From Euhalothece natronophila Z-M001 (GTDB taxonomy: Bacteria; Cyanobacteriota; Cyanobacteriia; Cyanobacteriales; Rubidibacteraceae), in the NCBI RefSeq assembly GCF_007904085.1, contig NZ_CP042326.1, positions 2,790,001 to 2,854,000 on the forward strand: 64,000 nucleotides of DNA. Direction: 5' to 3'. Each line of letters begins with the position of its first letter. The stretch's first letter is position 1. The notes under the pieces are model-generated. The model was not told the origin of the DNA. It saw only the letters and a program-made list of their open reading frames with translations, and made no database searches. The position numbers and the translations under genes are program-made. This document shows, one piece after another, positions 1 through 9,169 of this stretch.

Positions 1-5
1 TGCTA

Positions 6-79
<74 letters not shown>

Positions 80-115
80 CTTTATTTTCTGGATAATTGA
101 TGTTTTTGTTGTACA

Positions 116-304
116 GTGACAAATTATTTGACATCGGTGACAGATTACTGTCGTCTTAAGGAATTGCTTGTCACTAATCATTACTCTGTTAAAGGACATG
201 AATTAACGGCAGTTCGATGTAAGCAGGGTCGTTTCATCCTCCTGAAATTCCCCTCAGGTGGGGAGATGGGGAGACAAAATCCTCCTCCAACTTTTTCTTC
301 CTAA
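116..304 (+). CDS. Doubtful small ORF downstream of tRNA-Val
   Basis: This 62-residue frame starts with ATG 36 bases after the tRNA. I recognise no family, see no convincing ribosome binding site, and the C-terminal part is low-complexity. It could be a remnant or a chance frame. It is listed because nothing else occupies 80-440. Confidence 0.2.
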   Translation: MTNYLTSVTDYCRLKELLVTNHYSVKGHELTAVRCKQGRFILLKFPSGGEMGRQNPPPTFSS

Positions 305-443
305 AAGCTAAAATCAGAAAAAATAATCGCGATTCCCACTCTGTAAGGATTTTACGCGATTACTTTCATTTTTAACCCCGAGAATGAAACAGCCCTAGCT
401 TAGAAGGAAAGGGGATCAATTAATGTGCTAGTTAGAGTAGTCA

Positions 444-668
444 TCACTGATTTTGATCAGATTCTTCCTCATTTTGTTTTTTTACTTCGGGAACCCAGTT
501 AGGACGTTCTTGTCCTTCCCAACCAGCAGGGCGTTTTGAGTTATACCAAGCAATTGAACCAATAGTAACAGCTGCAATAAATCCGATAATATAAACAGCC
601 GTAAAGGAAATAGGTAAACCGCCACCCGCTTCTGTGGCTGCTTCTGCTTGCATCAATATATTCATCAT
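444..668 (-). CDS. Small single-TM thylakoid-type protein (Psb35-like candidate)
   Basis: This 74-residue protein has a short N-terminal region, one hydrophobic helix (about residues 20-42, beginning ISFTAVYIIGF) and a charged tail with SIAWYNSKRPAGW and an acidic, Gln/Asn-rich end. I recall a cyanobacterial photosystem II accessory protein of this form (Psb35, Ssl2148-like), but the family assignment is from memory. A purine-rich stretch (GGAGATTAAAAAA on the coding strand) lies just upstream of ATG. It is a single gene with no operon partner in view. Confidence 0.6.
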   Translation of the reverse strand: MMNILMQAEAATEAGGGLPISFTAVYIIGFIAAVTIGSIAWYNSKRPAGWEGQERPNWVPEVKKQNEEESDQNQ

Positions 669-810
669 TTTTTTAATCTCCTAATTCTATTAAAAAGAAT
701 CTTACCAAATCTTGAAAGCAGATTAGTCTATCTTCAGTACAATTTAAGCAGTTATGGAACCACGACTTATAGTGTATTTACTATGTTAGATATTTTGGGT
801 AGTAAATCTC

Positions 811-2127
811 TTAATGATTAATAATACTCACAGGAAGAAATACTGTTAAAACCTCTCCTGCTTCTGCTCGTTGACGCACTGTTAGCTTTCCTCCTAAGGC
901 TTGAAAAAGATTTTTCGTCACATCCAGATTAAGGCTAAGATTTCCGGTTTCTGGTTGTAAGGTCAATAGTTGACCAATCGACCTTTCTTGCTTTTTACTT
1001 CTAAAACTTTCTTGAAGATTTTGAGAGAGTAATTGCAGTTTAATTTGATTTCCAGCCGTTCTTACGTGTACTTGAAACTTTCCATTGCTGGAAATACGAC
1101 CCGTAAAGTTTTCCATTAATCCTGTTAAAACCTGTGTCAATAATTCAGGATTAGTAATTACTGTGGGTAATTTTTCAGGAAGAAGAACCTCTAAATCAAC
1201 ATTACGCCGTTTGGCTTGTTTTTTCCAGTAGGGAATACTTTGAGTAAATAAATCTTTTAACGGAATTGAGGTTAAATTAACGCTTGATTCTGTTTTTTGC
1301 TTCCCTTCTAGTTCCGTTGCTTGGAAAATTAATTCCATGCGGTTAATTTGTTCAGTGCATTCTTGATCGATCACTCGCAATCGTTTTAGTACCTCAGGCT
1401 CTAAGTCCTTTCGTTTCAGTAATAATCGCGTTAGCATCCTAATGGTAGTAAGAGGAGTTCTAACTTCATGGGTGAGAGCTTGTAGCAGTTCTATGTCTGA
1501 GGTTTCTTGGCGTAAATCTTCGTTACTAGGAAGGTGATTGAGTAACTGACGGCTGAACTGAGTTACCGTACGGTAGTCTGGGGAACAAATTGGGAACTGT
1601 TCTCGTTGTTGCTCAATGGTGACAAGTTTTTCAGGATAATGATTCTGTAAGCGCGATCGCAGTGTTAGCCAAGCCTTTTGGGTAGCTTCTGGATCAAAGG
1701 AAAAATCAAAATAAGAATTTCCTTCTTCGGTTACAGTTAGCACCATTAATAGAGAAAATTCAGGCGTAAAAAGCAAGCAGAACTGCTCATGAGAATTATT
1801 ACTAGGGAGAGAGATTTCTTTCACTTGCGCGGAAGAATGATCTCCGGGTGTGAGAGTTAGCCCTGATAACGTGTTGCCGTTTTGATGAGAGTAGCCTGGG
1901 GTAAAAGCTACTGTCGTCAAATTGGGATTGATTTGTGAAAAATCAACCATAAGTGCAGGGCTAGATAAAATTAATCCCTTCTTTATTGGGGTTACTAACT
2001 CCTGCAATGCCGCGATCGCGCCATACCATTCTCGCCATCCTTTCCAGCGATCGCGTTTCTCTGTCATAGAAGATTCGTTTATCCCAATAATTTGGCTTAA
2101 TCCTGGCAACTGCTGAACTTTCACCAC
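811..2127 (-). CDS. Sensor histidine kinase with degenerate ATP-binding domain
   Basis: This 438-residue soluble protein has an N-terminal sensor region (about 1-205) with no transmembrane segment. A HisKA-type dimerisation/phosphoacceptor domain follows at about 213-270, with ALTHEVRTPLTTIRML, where the H-box His is followed by E and R as in active kinases. The C-terminal third resembles HATPase_c, but no clear N-box Asn or DxGxG G1 motif is visible; only the end (LFQALGGKLTVRQRAEAGEVLTVFLPV region) matches the G2/terminal strands. No response regulator is adjacent. It may be phosphorylated in trans, be a scaffold, or use divergent motifs. It lies divergently from the betaine genes, 460 bp away. 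Confidence 0.8.
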   Translation of the reverse strand: MVKVQQLPGLSQIIGINESSMTEKRDRWKGWREWYGAIAALQELVTPIKKGLILSSPALMVDFSQINPNLTTVAFTPGYSHQNGNTLSGLTLTPGDHSSAQVKEISLPSNNSHEQFCLLFTPEFSLLMVLTVTEEGNSYFDFSFDPEATQKAWLTLRSRLQNHYPEKLVTIEQQREQFPICSPDYRTVTQFSRQLLNHLPSNEDLRQETSDIELLQALTHEVRTPLTTIRMLTRLLLKRKDLEPEVLKRLRVIDQECTEQINRMELIFQATELEGKQKTESSVNLTSIPLKDLFTQSIPYWKKQAKRRNVDLEVLLPEKLPTVITNPELLTQVLTGLMENFTGRISSNGKFQVHVRTAGNQIKLQLLSQNLQESFRSKKQERSIGQLLTLQPETGNLSLNLDVTKNLFQALGGKLTVRQRAEAGEVLTVFLPVSIINH

Positions 2128-2587
2128 TTGCCCCCCTTATTCTCTTATTTTTAGCTACTAGACCTAATCATAACGATTTCGTTAGGTGTAATCGTAGTGG
2201 TAAAACCGAACCCATCAGTGGCAATTTCCTCTCATTTTCTAATTTATCCCCCGATTGATTTTGATTTTTTTTCTTTGACCCCTAGACAGAAACGCCAATA
2301 AACGATTCAATATAAAAAGTTACCAATGTAGCTAGATTGTAAAATGACATTTGTACATTGGGGAGGCTATGTCAATTAAACAATATCTTCCCAAGTCGTC
2401 AAAAAACAGAGCCTAAAACCTTATCAAGAGTGAAACAAAACACAAATTTCTTAGGAAAAAAATCAATAACAACTCTCCAAATCATGTTCTACTAAAAACT
2501 GATCAGGGGAGTGGAAGGGATTTCAGTTTCCTGAGGAATGAAGGCTCAACTGGTTAAACAGAATCAAAAACTATCTAGAAAAAAATT
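2128..2587 (+). promoter_or_regulatory. Long leader / promoter region of the betaine genes
   Basis: These 460 bases separate the divergent histidine kinase and glycine/sarcosine methyltransferase genes. The region is AT-rich and holds no long ORF. It contains a short upstream reading frame (2369-2416) with a good Shine-Dalgarno sequence. A TATA-like stretch near 2311-2345 could be promoter sequence, but I cannot assign a transcription start. A salt-inducible promoter is expected from the downstream function, but that is inference. Confidence 0.4.
2369..2416 (+). CDS. Possible 15-residue leader peptide upstream of the betaine genes
   Basis: ATG at 2369 is preceded by a strong GGGGAGG ribosome binding site (2360-2366). 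It opens a frame encoding MSIKQYLPKSSKNRA and a TAA stop. No family is known. It lies 171 bases before the methyltransferase start, within its probable leader. It may be a translated leader peptide or upstream ORF, or a chance frame with a fortuitous binding site. Confidence 0.35.
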   Translation: MSIKQYLPKSSKNRA

Positions 2588-3397
2588 ATGGCTATTCAAG
2601 AAAAAAAAGTCCAAGATTACGGTGATAATCCCATTGAAGTTCGTGATAGTGACCATTATCAAAACGAATATGTAGAAGGATTTGTTGAAAAATGGGATGA
2701 ACTAATCAACTGGCAAGCTCGCTCTAGTAGTGAAGGAGATTTCTTCATTAAAACCCTCAGAGAACATGGTGCAGAGCGTGTTCTAGATGCTGCCACCGGA
2801 ACAGGCTTCCACTCCATCCGTTTGATTGAAGCCGGTTTTAATGTGGCAAGTGTTGATGGTAGCGTTGAGATGCTCGTTAAGGCTTTTGAAAACGCCACTC
2901 GTAAAGAGCAAATTTTACGCACTGTCCATGCTGACTGGCGTTGGCTAACTCGCGATGTTCAAGAAAGATTTGATGCCATTGTTTGTTTAGGAAACTCCTT
3001 TACTCATCTTTTCTCTGAGAAAGACCGTCGTAAAACCCTCGCTGAATTTTATGCGGCTTTAAAACATGACGGAATTTTGATTTTAGACCAACGCAACTAT
3101 GACCTCATCTTAGATGAAGGCTTCAAAACCAAGCACACCTACTACTATTGTGGGGACAATGTGCAAGCTGAACCTGAGCATGTTGATGACGGGTTAGCTC
3201 GTTTCCGTTATCAATTCCCAGATGAATCAGTCTATCACCTGAATATGTTCCCCTTACGGAAAGACTATGTTCGTCGTCTCTTACACGAAGTCGGTTTCCA
3301 AGAGGTAACCACTTATGGAGACTTCCAAGAAACCTATCATCAAGATGATCCTGACTTCTTTATTCACGTTGCGAAAAAAGAATTTCATGAAGATTAA
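2588..3397 (+). CDS. gsmt: Glycine/sarcosine N-methyltransferase (betaine synthesis)
   Basis: This enzyme transfers methyl groups from S-adenosylmethionine to glycine and then sarcosine, the first two of three steps to the osmoprotectant glycine betaine. The 269-residue cytosolic class I methyltransferase has the SAM-binding motif VLDAATGTGFHS at about 60-71, an acidic post-motif (SVDGSVEML) and the DAIVCLGNSFTHLF segment typical of glycine N-methyltransferases. Its length matches the Aphanothece halophytica enzyme. The partner dimethylating gene follows 58 bp downstream on the same strand, so co-transcription is likely. This gene pair is the strongest sign of a halophile. Confidence 0.95.
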   Translation: MAIQEKKVQDYGDNPIEVRDSDHYQNEYVEGFVEKWDELINWQARSSSEGDFFIKTLREHGAERVLDAATGTGFHSIRLIEAGFNVASVDGSVEMLVKAFENATRKEQILRTVHADWRWLTRDVQERFDAIVCLGNSFTHLFSEKDRRKTLAEFYAALKHDGILILDQRNYDLILDEGFKTKHTYYYCGDNVQAEPEHVDDGLARFRYQFPDESVYHLNMFPLRKDYVRRLLHEVGFQEVTTYGDFQETYHQDDPDFFIHVAKKEFHED

Positions 3398-3455
3398 GGA
3401 AAACTTCCTGAGTCAAATCATTGCAACTGAAGAACGTTTACGAGGTTAATATTTC

Positions 3456-4289
3456 ATGACTAAAGCAGACGCAGTCGCTCAACAAGCACAAGACTATTAC
3501 GATAGCAATAGTGCCGACGGCTTCTACTATCGCATTTGGGGAGGAGAAGACCTCCACATCGGGATGTATAATACCCCTGATGAACCAATTTATGATGCCA
3601 GTGTCCGTACTGTTGCCCGCATTTGCAGTAAAATTAGTAATTGGCCCGCAGGCACTAAGGTACTTGATCTTGGGGCAGGTTATGGTGGCTCCGCTCGTTA
3701 TATGGCAAAGCATCATGGCTTTGTGGTTGATTGCATTAATATCAGTTTGGTACAAAACGAGCGCAATCGCCAGAAAAACAAAGAACAAGGACTAGCAGAT
3801 AAAATTCGGGTCTTTGATGGCAGTTTTGAAGAGTTGCCCTTTGAAAATAATAGTTATGACGTTCTGTGGTCACAGGATTCGATTCTCCACAGTGGCAACC
3901 GTCGTAAGGTCATCGAAGAAGCTGATCGCGTTCTTAAGTCTGGTGGAGATTTTGTTTTCACTGATCCCATGCAGACGGATAATTGCCCTGAAGGGGTGTT
4001 AGAGCCAGTTTTAGAGCGGATTCACCTTGATAGCTTAGGGTCAGTCAGTTTCTATCGCCAAGTAGCAGAAGAAATGGGCTGGGAATTTGTAGAGTTTGAT
4101 GAGCAAACTCACCAGCTAGTTAACCACTACAGCCGTGTCTTACAAGAGTTGGAAGCTCATTATGACCAACTGCAGCCTGAATGTTCTAAGGAATATTTAG
4201 ATCGGATGAAAGTGGGCTTAAACCACTGGATTAATGCAGGTAAGAGTGGTTATATGGCTTGGGGAATTCTCAAGTTCCATAAACCCTAG
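3456..4289 (+). CDS. dmt: Sarcosine/dimethylglycine N-methyltransferase (betaine synthesis)
   Basis: This enzyme methylates sarcosine and dimethylglycine with S-adenosylmethionine, finishing glycine betaine synthesis begun by the upstream gene. The 277-residue protein has motif I VLDLGAGYGGSARYMA (about 69-84), a second motif at DVLWSQDSILHSG, and a C-terminal region with paired Trp/Tyr that fits the quaternary-amine methyltransferase family. The ATG start sits 58 bp after the preceding stop. A strong hairpin terminator follows, so the pair appears to form a two-gene operon. Confidence 0.95.
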   Translation: MTKADAVAQQAQDYYDSNSADGFYYRIWGGEDLHIGMYNTPDEPIYDASVRTVARICSKISNWPAGTKVLDLGAGYGGSARYMAKHHGFVVDCINISLVQNERNRQKNKEQGLADKIRVFDGSFEELPFENNSYDVLWSQDSILHSGNRRKVIEEADRVLKSGGDFVFTDPMQTDNCPEGVLEPVLERIHLDSLGSVSFYRQVAEEMGWEFVEFDEQTHQLVNHYSRVLQELEAHYDQLQPECSKEYLDRMKVGLNHWINAGKSGYMAWGILKFHKP

Positions 4290-4316
4290 TTAGCTCGCCA
4301 CTAATCCAATTTTGAG

Positions 4317-4348
4317 ATCCTCTTCCTTTGTTTGGAAGGGGATTTTTT
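4317..4348 (+). terminator. Rho-independent terminator after the betaine operon
   Basis: ATCC(TC)TTCC pairs with GGAA(GG)GGAT across a TTTGTTT loop, followed by six T residues. It lies 28 bases after the dimethylglycine methyltransferase stop and in front of the convergent hydrolase gene. Confidence 0.85.
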
Positions 4349-4350
4349 GA

Positions 4351-5235
4351 TTACTGGTTTCTCATGGCTTCTAAAAATTGCTGAGAGATAAACGGTAATA
4401 ACGCCCGATTTGGGGAAGAAGTGGGACGTTCTGTAAAGACAACTAGCAGATAAGGGGGACAGTTGGGAAGTTTAATATAAGCGCTATCATGTCGCACTTG
4501 ACTCATCCACCCTGCTTTTGAGTATAAAGTAGCCTCTTTGGGAAGAACCTCTCCTAAAAAGCCTGTAATTTGATTTTCTTCTCCAATGTCGCTTAAAGAA
4601 GGAGGAGGCAGCGATCGCGCTAGTAATCCTTTCATATAGTGAGAAGCCTCAACAGAAACTGCCTTATCGCTAATAATTTCATGAAATAGCCTTGCCACAG
4701 CTTTAGTCGTCAGTTGATTACGATTTTCTAAAAATTCTCCCACAAACGCCCTTTCTCGCCCATAAGGGCCATCTCCCCAAGTTTTTTGATTGACATTAAT
4801 CCCTTCTAACTCTTGCCAACGTAGCGATTGGAAATAGCGATTCACTAAGTTTCGTTGCGATTGCCAAGTGAGAAAAGCATTACGTGATAATTCTGGCCCA
4901 CTGGTAGTTCCTGTTAAGCTATCCACGACTAAACTTGTGGCATCATTACTAGAGTCAATAATCATATCAGAAATGGCCCGATCTAGCTCGGAAGATTTGG
5001 CGACAAGCCCTCGTTTCAACCACTCTAATACTGCCACTAAATAAAATAGTTTTACCAAACTCGCCGGATAACATAAGTGATTTCCTCGATAACTTGCCCC
5101 TCGTAGCGGCGTGTCATAGATTAACCAAGTTAAGGCAATTTGATTCTTCTCCAATTCTGGAAACTGTTGCCAAACCTGCTTTAAGATTTCCAAGACAATC
5201 CCTTGCAGTTGTTTATCTTCCTGATAGAAGGGCAT
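4351..5235 (-). CDS. Serine hydrolase of the class A beta-lactamase/PBP fold
   Basis: This 294-residue protein has the active-site SxxK motif in CYPASLVKLFYL (about 56-67). It has an S-S-N triad in IDSSNDATS where beta-lactamases have SDN, and a KxG-type motif in LYSKAGWMS near the C-terminus, as in class A beta-lactamase-like serine hydrolases. No signal peptide is evident. True beta-lactamase activity cannot be claimed; in cyanobacteria such proteins are usually annotated simply as serine hydrolases. It is convergent with the betaine operon and followed upstream by the psaD terminator. Confidence 0.82.
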   Translation of the reverse strand: MPFYQEDKQLQGIVLEILKQVWQQFPELEKNQIALTWLIYDTPLRGASYRGNHLCYPASLVKLFYLVAVLEWLKRGLVAKSSELDRAISDMIIDSSNDATSLVVDSLTGTTSGPELSRNAFLTWQSQRNLVNRYFQSLRWQELEGINVNQKTWGDGPYGRERAFVGEFLENRNQLTTKAVARLFHEIISDKAVSVEASHYMKGLLARSLPPPSLSDIGEENQITGFLGEVLPKEATLYSKAGWMSQVRHDSAYIKLPNCPPYLLVVFTERPTSSPNRALLPFISQQFLEAMRNQ

Positions 5236-5267
5236 AATTAGCGATTGAGTTCTCTTGATTGTTCATG

Positions 5268-5296
5268 AAAAAAAACTCCCCACAAAAGTGGGGAAG
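5268..5296 (-). terminator. Rho-independent terminator of psaD
   Basis: On the minus strand, CTCCCCAC pairs with GTGGGGAG-like sequence around an AAAA/TTTT loop, then a run of eight T. It lies 30 bases after the psaD stop codon. Confidence 0.9.
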
Positions 5297-5324
5297 CTGT
5301 GGTTAAAAAGAGATTTTTTGTAAA

Positions 5325-5753
5325 TTAAACTTCGTAAGGTTCTTTTCCAGAGAATTTCACGGTCGCAGGATCAGGATTTTTACCGATTTTGCGATCGATT
5401 TTGCCCACGTAAGGACGACCTTCATTGACATTTTCAGGGAATACTCCGTCTTTAGGATGGAGATATTCTAATTCCCCATTGGGATAAATGCGATAAATTT
5501 TGAAATCCTCGATTTTAGGCTTAAATTTGGTTCGTAATTGCGTTCCCAAAGCGAGGCACTGTTCTTTACGGGCAAAATAGAAGACATTTTCCCCTTCGCG
5601 CATAATAGCAGCCCCACCTGTGGGCATTTCAAACGCTTGTTCTTTATCACTAGTCCAAGTGATGCCGTATTTTTCTTCGGTGTCGGCAGCAGTTAATAAG
5701 CCGCCGGTGCTTCCGCCAAATATAGGAGTTTGTCCAGAGAGTAATTCATTCAT
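5325..5753 (-). CDS. psaD: Photosystem I subunit II (PsaD)
   Basis: This peripheral stromal/cytoplasmic subunit of photosystem I forms the ferredoxin docking site and clamps PsaC. The 142-residue sequence is the full family length. It starts [20 protein letters not shown] and carries the conserved core [21 protein letters not shown], the basic [18 protein letters not shown] segment and the C-terminal FSGKEPYEV. The gene is monocistronic, with its own terminator and a divergent neighbour 119 bp away, as usual for psaD. Confidence 0.98.
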   Translation of the reverse strand: MNELLSGQTPIFGGSTGGLLTAADTEEKYGITWTSDKEQAFEMPTGGAAIMREGENVFYFARKEQCLALGTQLRTKFKPKIEDFKIYRIYPNGELEYLHPKDGVFPENVNEGRPYVGKIDRKIGKNPDPATVKFSGKEPYEV

Positions 5754-5798
5754 AGTCAGTTTTTTTTTCTAAAATGATGACATTTATTGGAATGCTAT

Positions 5799-5813
5799 CA
5801 CGCCTAGGGCGTG
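5799..5813. repeat. Short palindrome between psaD and the acyl-CoA dehydrogenase gene
   Basis: CACGCC and GGCGTG flank a three-base centre in the 119-bp divergent promoter region. It could be a regulator site, or the trace of an IS200/IS605 right-end hairpin, which has a similar consensus. No T-run makes it a clear terminator. Confidence 0.4.
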
Positions 5814-5872
5814 GGTTTTAGTAGTTTTGTCAAGAACTGTTACAATTTTGGCAGTTCCCATTAAGCAATTTT

Positions 5873-6976
5873 ATGAAATTGTCCTCCCCAGAAAATCAAG
5901 CTGAAACTGCTGTTACTTCTTCCTTACAAGCGTTCTTAGAAACAGATATTGCCCCAAAAGCAAACCGCCTTGATACTGATACAATTGCGTTACAAAGAGC
6001 CTTATCCCAATTGAATCAATTTCAGTTTTTGGGCTTACGAGTTCCCAAAGTGTATGGAGGCTTAGAAGCAAGTTTATTAACGTTTCGGCAAGTGCAAGCC
6101 TTAATTCCTCGTTACTCGGGAGCATTTGCCTTTCTACAAACCCAACATCAAAGTGCTGCCTCTCTACTTGCTAACAGTGAGAATCAAGTTTTAAAAGAGC
6201 GTTATCTTCCTGCTATGGCAAAGGGAGAAACCTTGATGGGGGTGGGTTTTTCGCAATTGCGACGCACTCATAATCCCCCTCTAACAGCAATACCAGTAGA
6301 AGGAGGGTATCAACTTGCGGGGAAAGTACCTTGGATTACCGGTTATGGCTATTTCCAGTATTTTATTATTGGGGCAACTTTACCAGATGGAAAAGCCCTT
6401 TATGGGGTAGTTCCCTTGATCCCGACTCCTCAACCAGAAGGGGGAAACCTGGAATTTTCCTCCCCGATGCAGTTATCTGTCATGAATGCTACCAATACCG
6501 TAGCCGCAACCGTAGAGAATTGGTTTTTAAGTGAGGAGGAAGTGCTATTTATTAAGCCTGCAAACGCCATTCATGATAGTGACAAGAAAAATGTCTTACA
6601 CCATGGTTTTTATGCTTTAGGATGTGCGCGAGCGGGGTTAGATATTCTAGAAAATAATGCGGGGAAAAAGGAGTTACCTTTTCTAGAAGAAAGTCATCAA
6701 ACCTTAGCACAAAAGCATCAGTCTCTCTCAGAAGCTATGTTTGCCGCGCTTCCCCCCACAGAAACTTCTTTTCAATATCGTCTGAGTTTACGAGTAAAAG
6801 CGATTCATTTAGCCCAACGTTGCGCCCATGCTGCGGTGATTTCCTCTAGTGGGGCGGCAAATGCTCAAAGTCATCCTGCACAACGGGTTTATCGCGAGGC
6901 GTTATTATTTTCGGTTTCTGGTCAAACTAAGGCAGTAATGGAAGCAAGTTTGAATACAATCGCAGATTATGTCTAA
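5873..6976 (+). CDS. Acyl-CoA dehydrogenase family flavoprotein
   Basis: The 367-residue protein shows the acyl-CoA dehydrogenase fold. The N-terminal helical part has FLGLRVPKVYGGLEAS (about 51-66). The middle FAD/substrate segment includes GETLMGVGFSQLRR and VPWITGYGYF. The C-terminal helical bundle ends with SGAANAQSHPAQRVYREALLFSVSGQT, the region that contacts FAD. The usual catalytic Glu cannot be placed. It overlaps the following sugar-kinase-like gene by 8 bases (stop within ATG context), which suggests translational coupling. The substrate is unknown. Confidence 0.85.
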   Translation: MKLSSPENQAETAVTSSLQAFLETDIAPKANRLDTDTIALQRALSQLNQFQFLGLRVPKVYGGLEASLLTFRQVQALIPRYSGAFAFLQTQHQSAASLLANSENQVLKERYLPAMAKGETLMGVGFSQLRRTHNPPLTAIPVEGGYQLAGKVPWITGYGYFQYFIIGATLPDGKALYGVVPLIPTPQPEGGNLEFSSPMQLSVMNATNTVAATVENWFLSEEEVLFIKPANAIHDSDKKNVLHHGFYALGCARAGLDILENNAGKKELPFLEESHQTLAQKHQSLSEAMFAALPPTETSFQYRLSLRVKAIHLAQRCAHAAVISSSGAANAQSHPAQRVYREALLFSVSGQTKAVMEASLNTIADYV

Positions 6977-7823
6977 ATGTGGTTTATTTGTTGGAATTAC
7001 TACCCTAGATTTAATTTATCTTGCCCCCTATTTTCCGCATCCCAATGAAAAGCTGAGGGCTATTGATAGTACAATTTCTGCAGGGGGTCCGGCAACTAAT
7101 GCCAGTGTTACTTTTAGTGTGTTGGGCAATCAGGCGCGGTTGTTATCAGTGTTGGGCAAACATCCGATTACCAATTTAATTCGCACTGATTTAGAGAATT
7201 ATCAAATTGAGCATCGAGATTTACAACCCTCATGGGCAAATAGTCCCCCCACCTCTTCTATTATTGTTACGCAAAATCATGCCGATCGCGCGGTTATTTC
7301 TTTAAATGCTACTCGCTGTCAGGCGGAGATTAATCAGATTCCTGATGATGCTTTAAGTCATGTTGATCTAGTTTTAATTGATGGGCATCAAATGGCAGTA
7401 GGAAGCGCGATCGCGCAACAAGCCCATGCTAAAAATATTCCCATTATTATTGATGGAGGAAGCTGGAAAGAGGGGTGGGAAAGCATTTTACCCGTTACTC
7501 AATATGCCATTTGTTCGGCTAATTTTTATCCGCCAAACTGTAATACTCAAACGGAAGTTTTTCAATACTTAAAAGAGACTGGCATCCCCTATATTGCTAT
7601 TACTCAAGGAGAAAAGCCGATTTTATATCAAACTCCTGAAACCCAAGGAGAAATCGCCGTTCCTCAGATTACGGCTAAAGATACTCTGGGGGCGGGAGAT
7701 ATTTTTCATGGTGCATTTTGCCACTATATTCTACAACAAGAATTTACCGCTGCTCTTAGTAACGCCGCGAAAATTGCCGCCGAATCTTGTACCCATTTTG
7801 GGACGAGAAACTGGATTAATTAA
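6969..7823 (+). CDS. PfkB-family carbohydrate kinase
   Basis: This is a 284-residue ribokinase/PfkB-type kinase. The N-terminal substrate-side motif is GGPATNASVTFSVLG (about 38-52). The C-terminal signature DTLGAGDIFHGAFCHYI (about 239-255) includes the GAGD anion hole and catalytic Asp. It would phosphorylate a sugar or nucleoside using ATP in the cytosol; the substrate is not predictable. It overlaps the upstream acyl-CoA dehydrogenase-like gene, so the two are likely co-expressed. Its stop overlaps tail-to-tail with the PhzF-family gene by 4 bases. Confidence 0.88.
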   Translation: MSKCGLFVGITTLDLIYLAPYFPHPNEKLRAIDSTISAGGPATNASVTFSVLGNQARLLSVLGKHPITNLIRTDLENYQIEHRDLQPSWANSPPTSSIIVTQNHADRAVISLNATRCQAEINQIPDDALSHVDLVLIDGHQMAVGSAIAQQAHAKNIPIIIDGGSWKEGWESILPVTQYAICSANFYPPNCNTQTEVFQYLKETGIPYIAITQGEKPILYQTPETQGEIAVPQITAKDTLGAGDIFHGAFCHYILQQEFTAALSNAAKIAAESCTHFGTRNWIN

Positions 7824-8710
7824 GAATTCAAAAAAGACCCTTGAGCGATTAATTTAACTTTTCCACCAATTTCAATTTGACTGGGATTTGCTTTTAAGAA
7901 TAATCGGGAAGGGCGATTAATTTCATAGCCTTGTTCTACTTTGACAGTTAAATTTCCTTTTTGATTAAGAAAACTTTGATTTGAGACTAAATAAGCAGCT
8001 AAACACCCGTTAGCACTTCCTGTAGCTGGATCTTCAGGAATCCCTAAATAATCTGCAAAAACTCGCACACACAGATCATTCTCTTCCGAATAAGTTTCTG
8101 GGCAGAAAACCAGAATACTTTTTGCTTGTAGGGAAGCAATTAATTGATAATAGGCTTCTAAATTAACTTTAATTTTTTTGAGAGTTTCTAAACTATTAAT
8201 AGGAACCACTAAAAAATAAATACCAGTTGATACTTCCTGAATCGGTAAATTAGGATTAATTTCTTCTGGAGTAATATTTAAAACCGAAGCAACTGTCTCT
8301 GCTGAAACTCTTTCCCCAAATTCAGGTTGATTTTGTAACATCCAAAAAATGGGGTCGTCTTCAGCGCTAACTTCGCATCGTACTGGAATTTTCCCAACAT
8401 TTAAACTTAGTGTAATTGCCTGATTTTCCGCTGTTTTTGCTTGCAAAAATTCACGAATAATAAAAGCAGTTCCTAATGTAGGATGTCCTGCAAAAGGAAG
8501 TTCTTGATTAGGAGTAAAAATACGAACCTTATAGGCTTGATCTCGATCTGGCTCAGGATTAATAAATGTAGTTTCGGAAAAGTTAATTTCCTTGGCAAAG
8601 TCTTGCATTTGACTAGCTGTCATTTCTCTAGCATCAGAAAAAACAGCCAGCTGATTGCCAGTATATTTCTCAACGGCAAAAACATCTACGATATAAAATG
8701 GATACACCAT
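7820..8710 (-). CDS. PhzF-family isomerase/epimerase
   Basis: This 296-residue protein of the PhzF fold (a diaminopimelate epimerase relative) has the N-terminal FAVEKYTGNQLAVF, the catalytic-Glu region INFSETTFI, the motif ELPFAGHPTLGTAFI (about 71-85) and the C-terminal ligand loop DPATGSANGCLAAYL. It is a cytosolic enzyme. Family members act on diverse small acids, so the substrate is unknown. Nothing around it suggests phenazine synthesis. Confidence 0.9.
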   Translation of the reverse strand: MVYPFYIVDVFAVEKYTGNQLAVFSDAREMTASQMQDFAKEINFSETTFINPEPDRDQAYKVRIFTPNQELPFAGHPTLGTAFIIREFLQAKTAENQAITLSLNVGKIPVRCEVSAEDDPIFWMLQNQPEFGERVSAETVASVLNITPEEINPNLPIQEVSTGIYFLVVPINSLETLKKIKVNLEAYYQLIASLQAKSILVFCPETYSEENDLCVRVFADYLGIPEDPATGSANGCLAAYLVSNQSFLNQKGNLTVKVEQGYEINRPSRLFLKANPSQIEIGGKVKLIAQGSFLNS

Positions 8711-8783
8711 AATTCTGGGTCATTAGTCATTTTTGATACATCTACTGCTAATTTTCCCCAGATCCCCCTCACCTGATTAGAAA

Positions 8784-9137
8784 CTACATCCCCGGTAATT
8801 GCAGTCCGCTGGTTAAAGCCTCCATTTTCTCGCGCATGGTTGCAGTTGACTTATTATAGGCATCTTTAACTGCTTCTGTGACAAGTTCAGAAAGTTCCGC
8901 AGCATCTTTTTGTGCAGCTTCAGGAGAAATTTCTACATTGCGAGGCTCTTGATTACCGCTCATAATTACTTTCACGGTACCATCACTACTTTGCCCCTCA
9001 ATGTCCATTTCTTCCAACTCTTGCTGGAGTTCTTGTGCCCCTTGTTGAACTTGTTGGGCTTTAGCAAAGGCTTCTTTAAGCTCCTTCATTTTGCCTAAGC
9101 CAAAACCGAACCCTTTTCCTTCTTTTTCTTCTGCCAT
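8784..9137 (-). CDS. ebfC: YbaB/EbfC nucleoid-associated protein
   Basis: This 117-residue DNA-binding dimer of the YbaB/EbfC family has a helical, Gln/Glu-rich N-terminal half ([19 protein letters not shown]) and the conserved core [24 protein letters not shown]-terminal helix has [20 protein letters not shown]. It lies just downstream of murC-murB on the same strand, with a 32-bp gap to murB, and is likely transcribed with them. Confidence 0.93.
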   Translation of the reverse strand: MAEEKEGKGFGFGLGKMKELKEAFAKAQQVQQGAQELQQELEEMDIEGQSSDGTVKVIMSGNQEPRNVEISPEAAQKDAAELSELVTEAVKDAYNKSTATMREKMEALTSGLQLPGM

Positions 9138-9169
9138 AATTAATAATTCCTTTTTTTGATCACTAAAGT

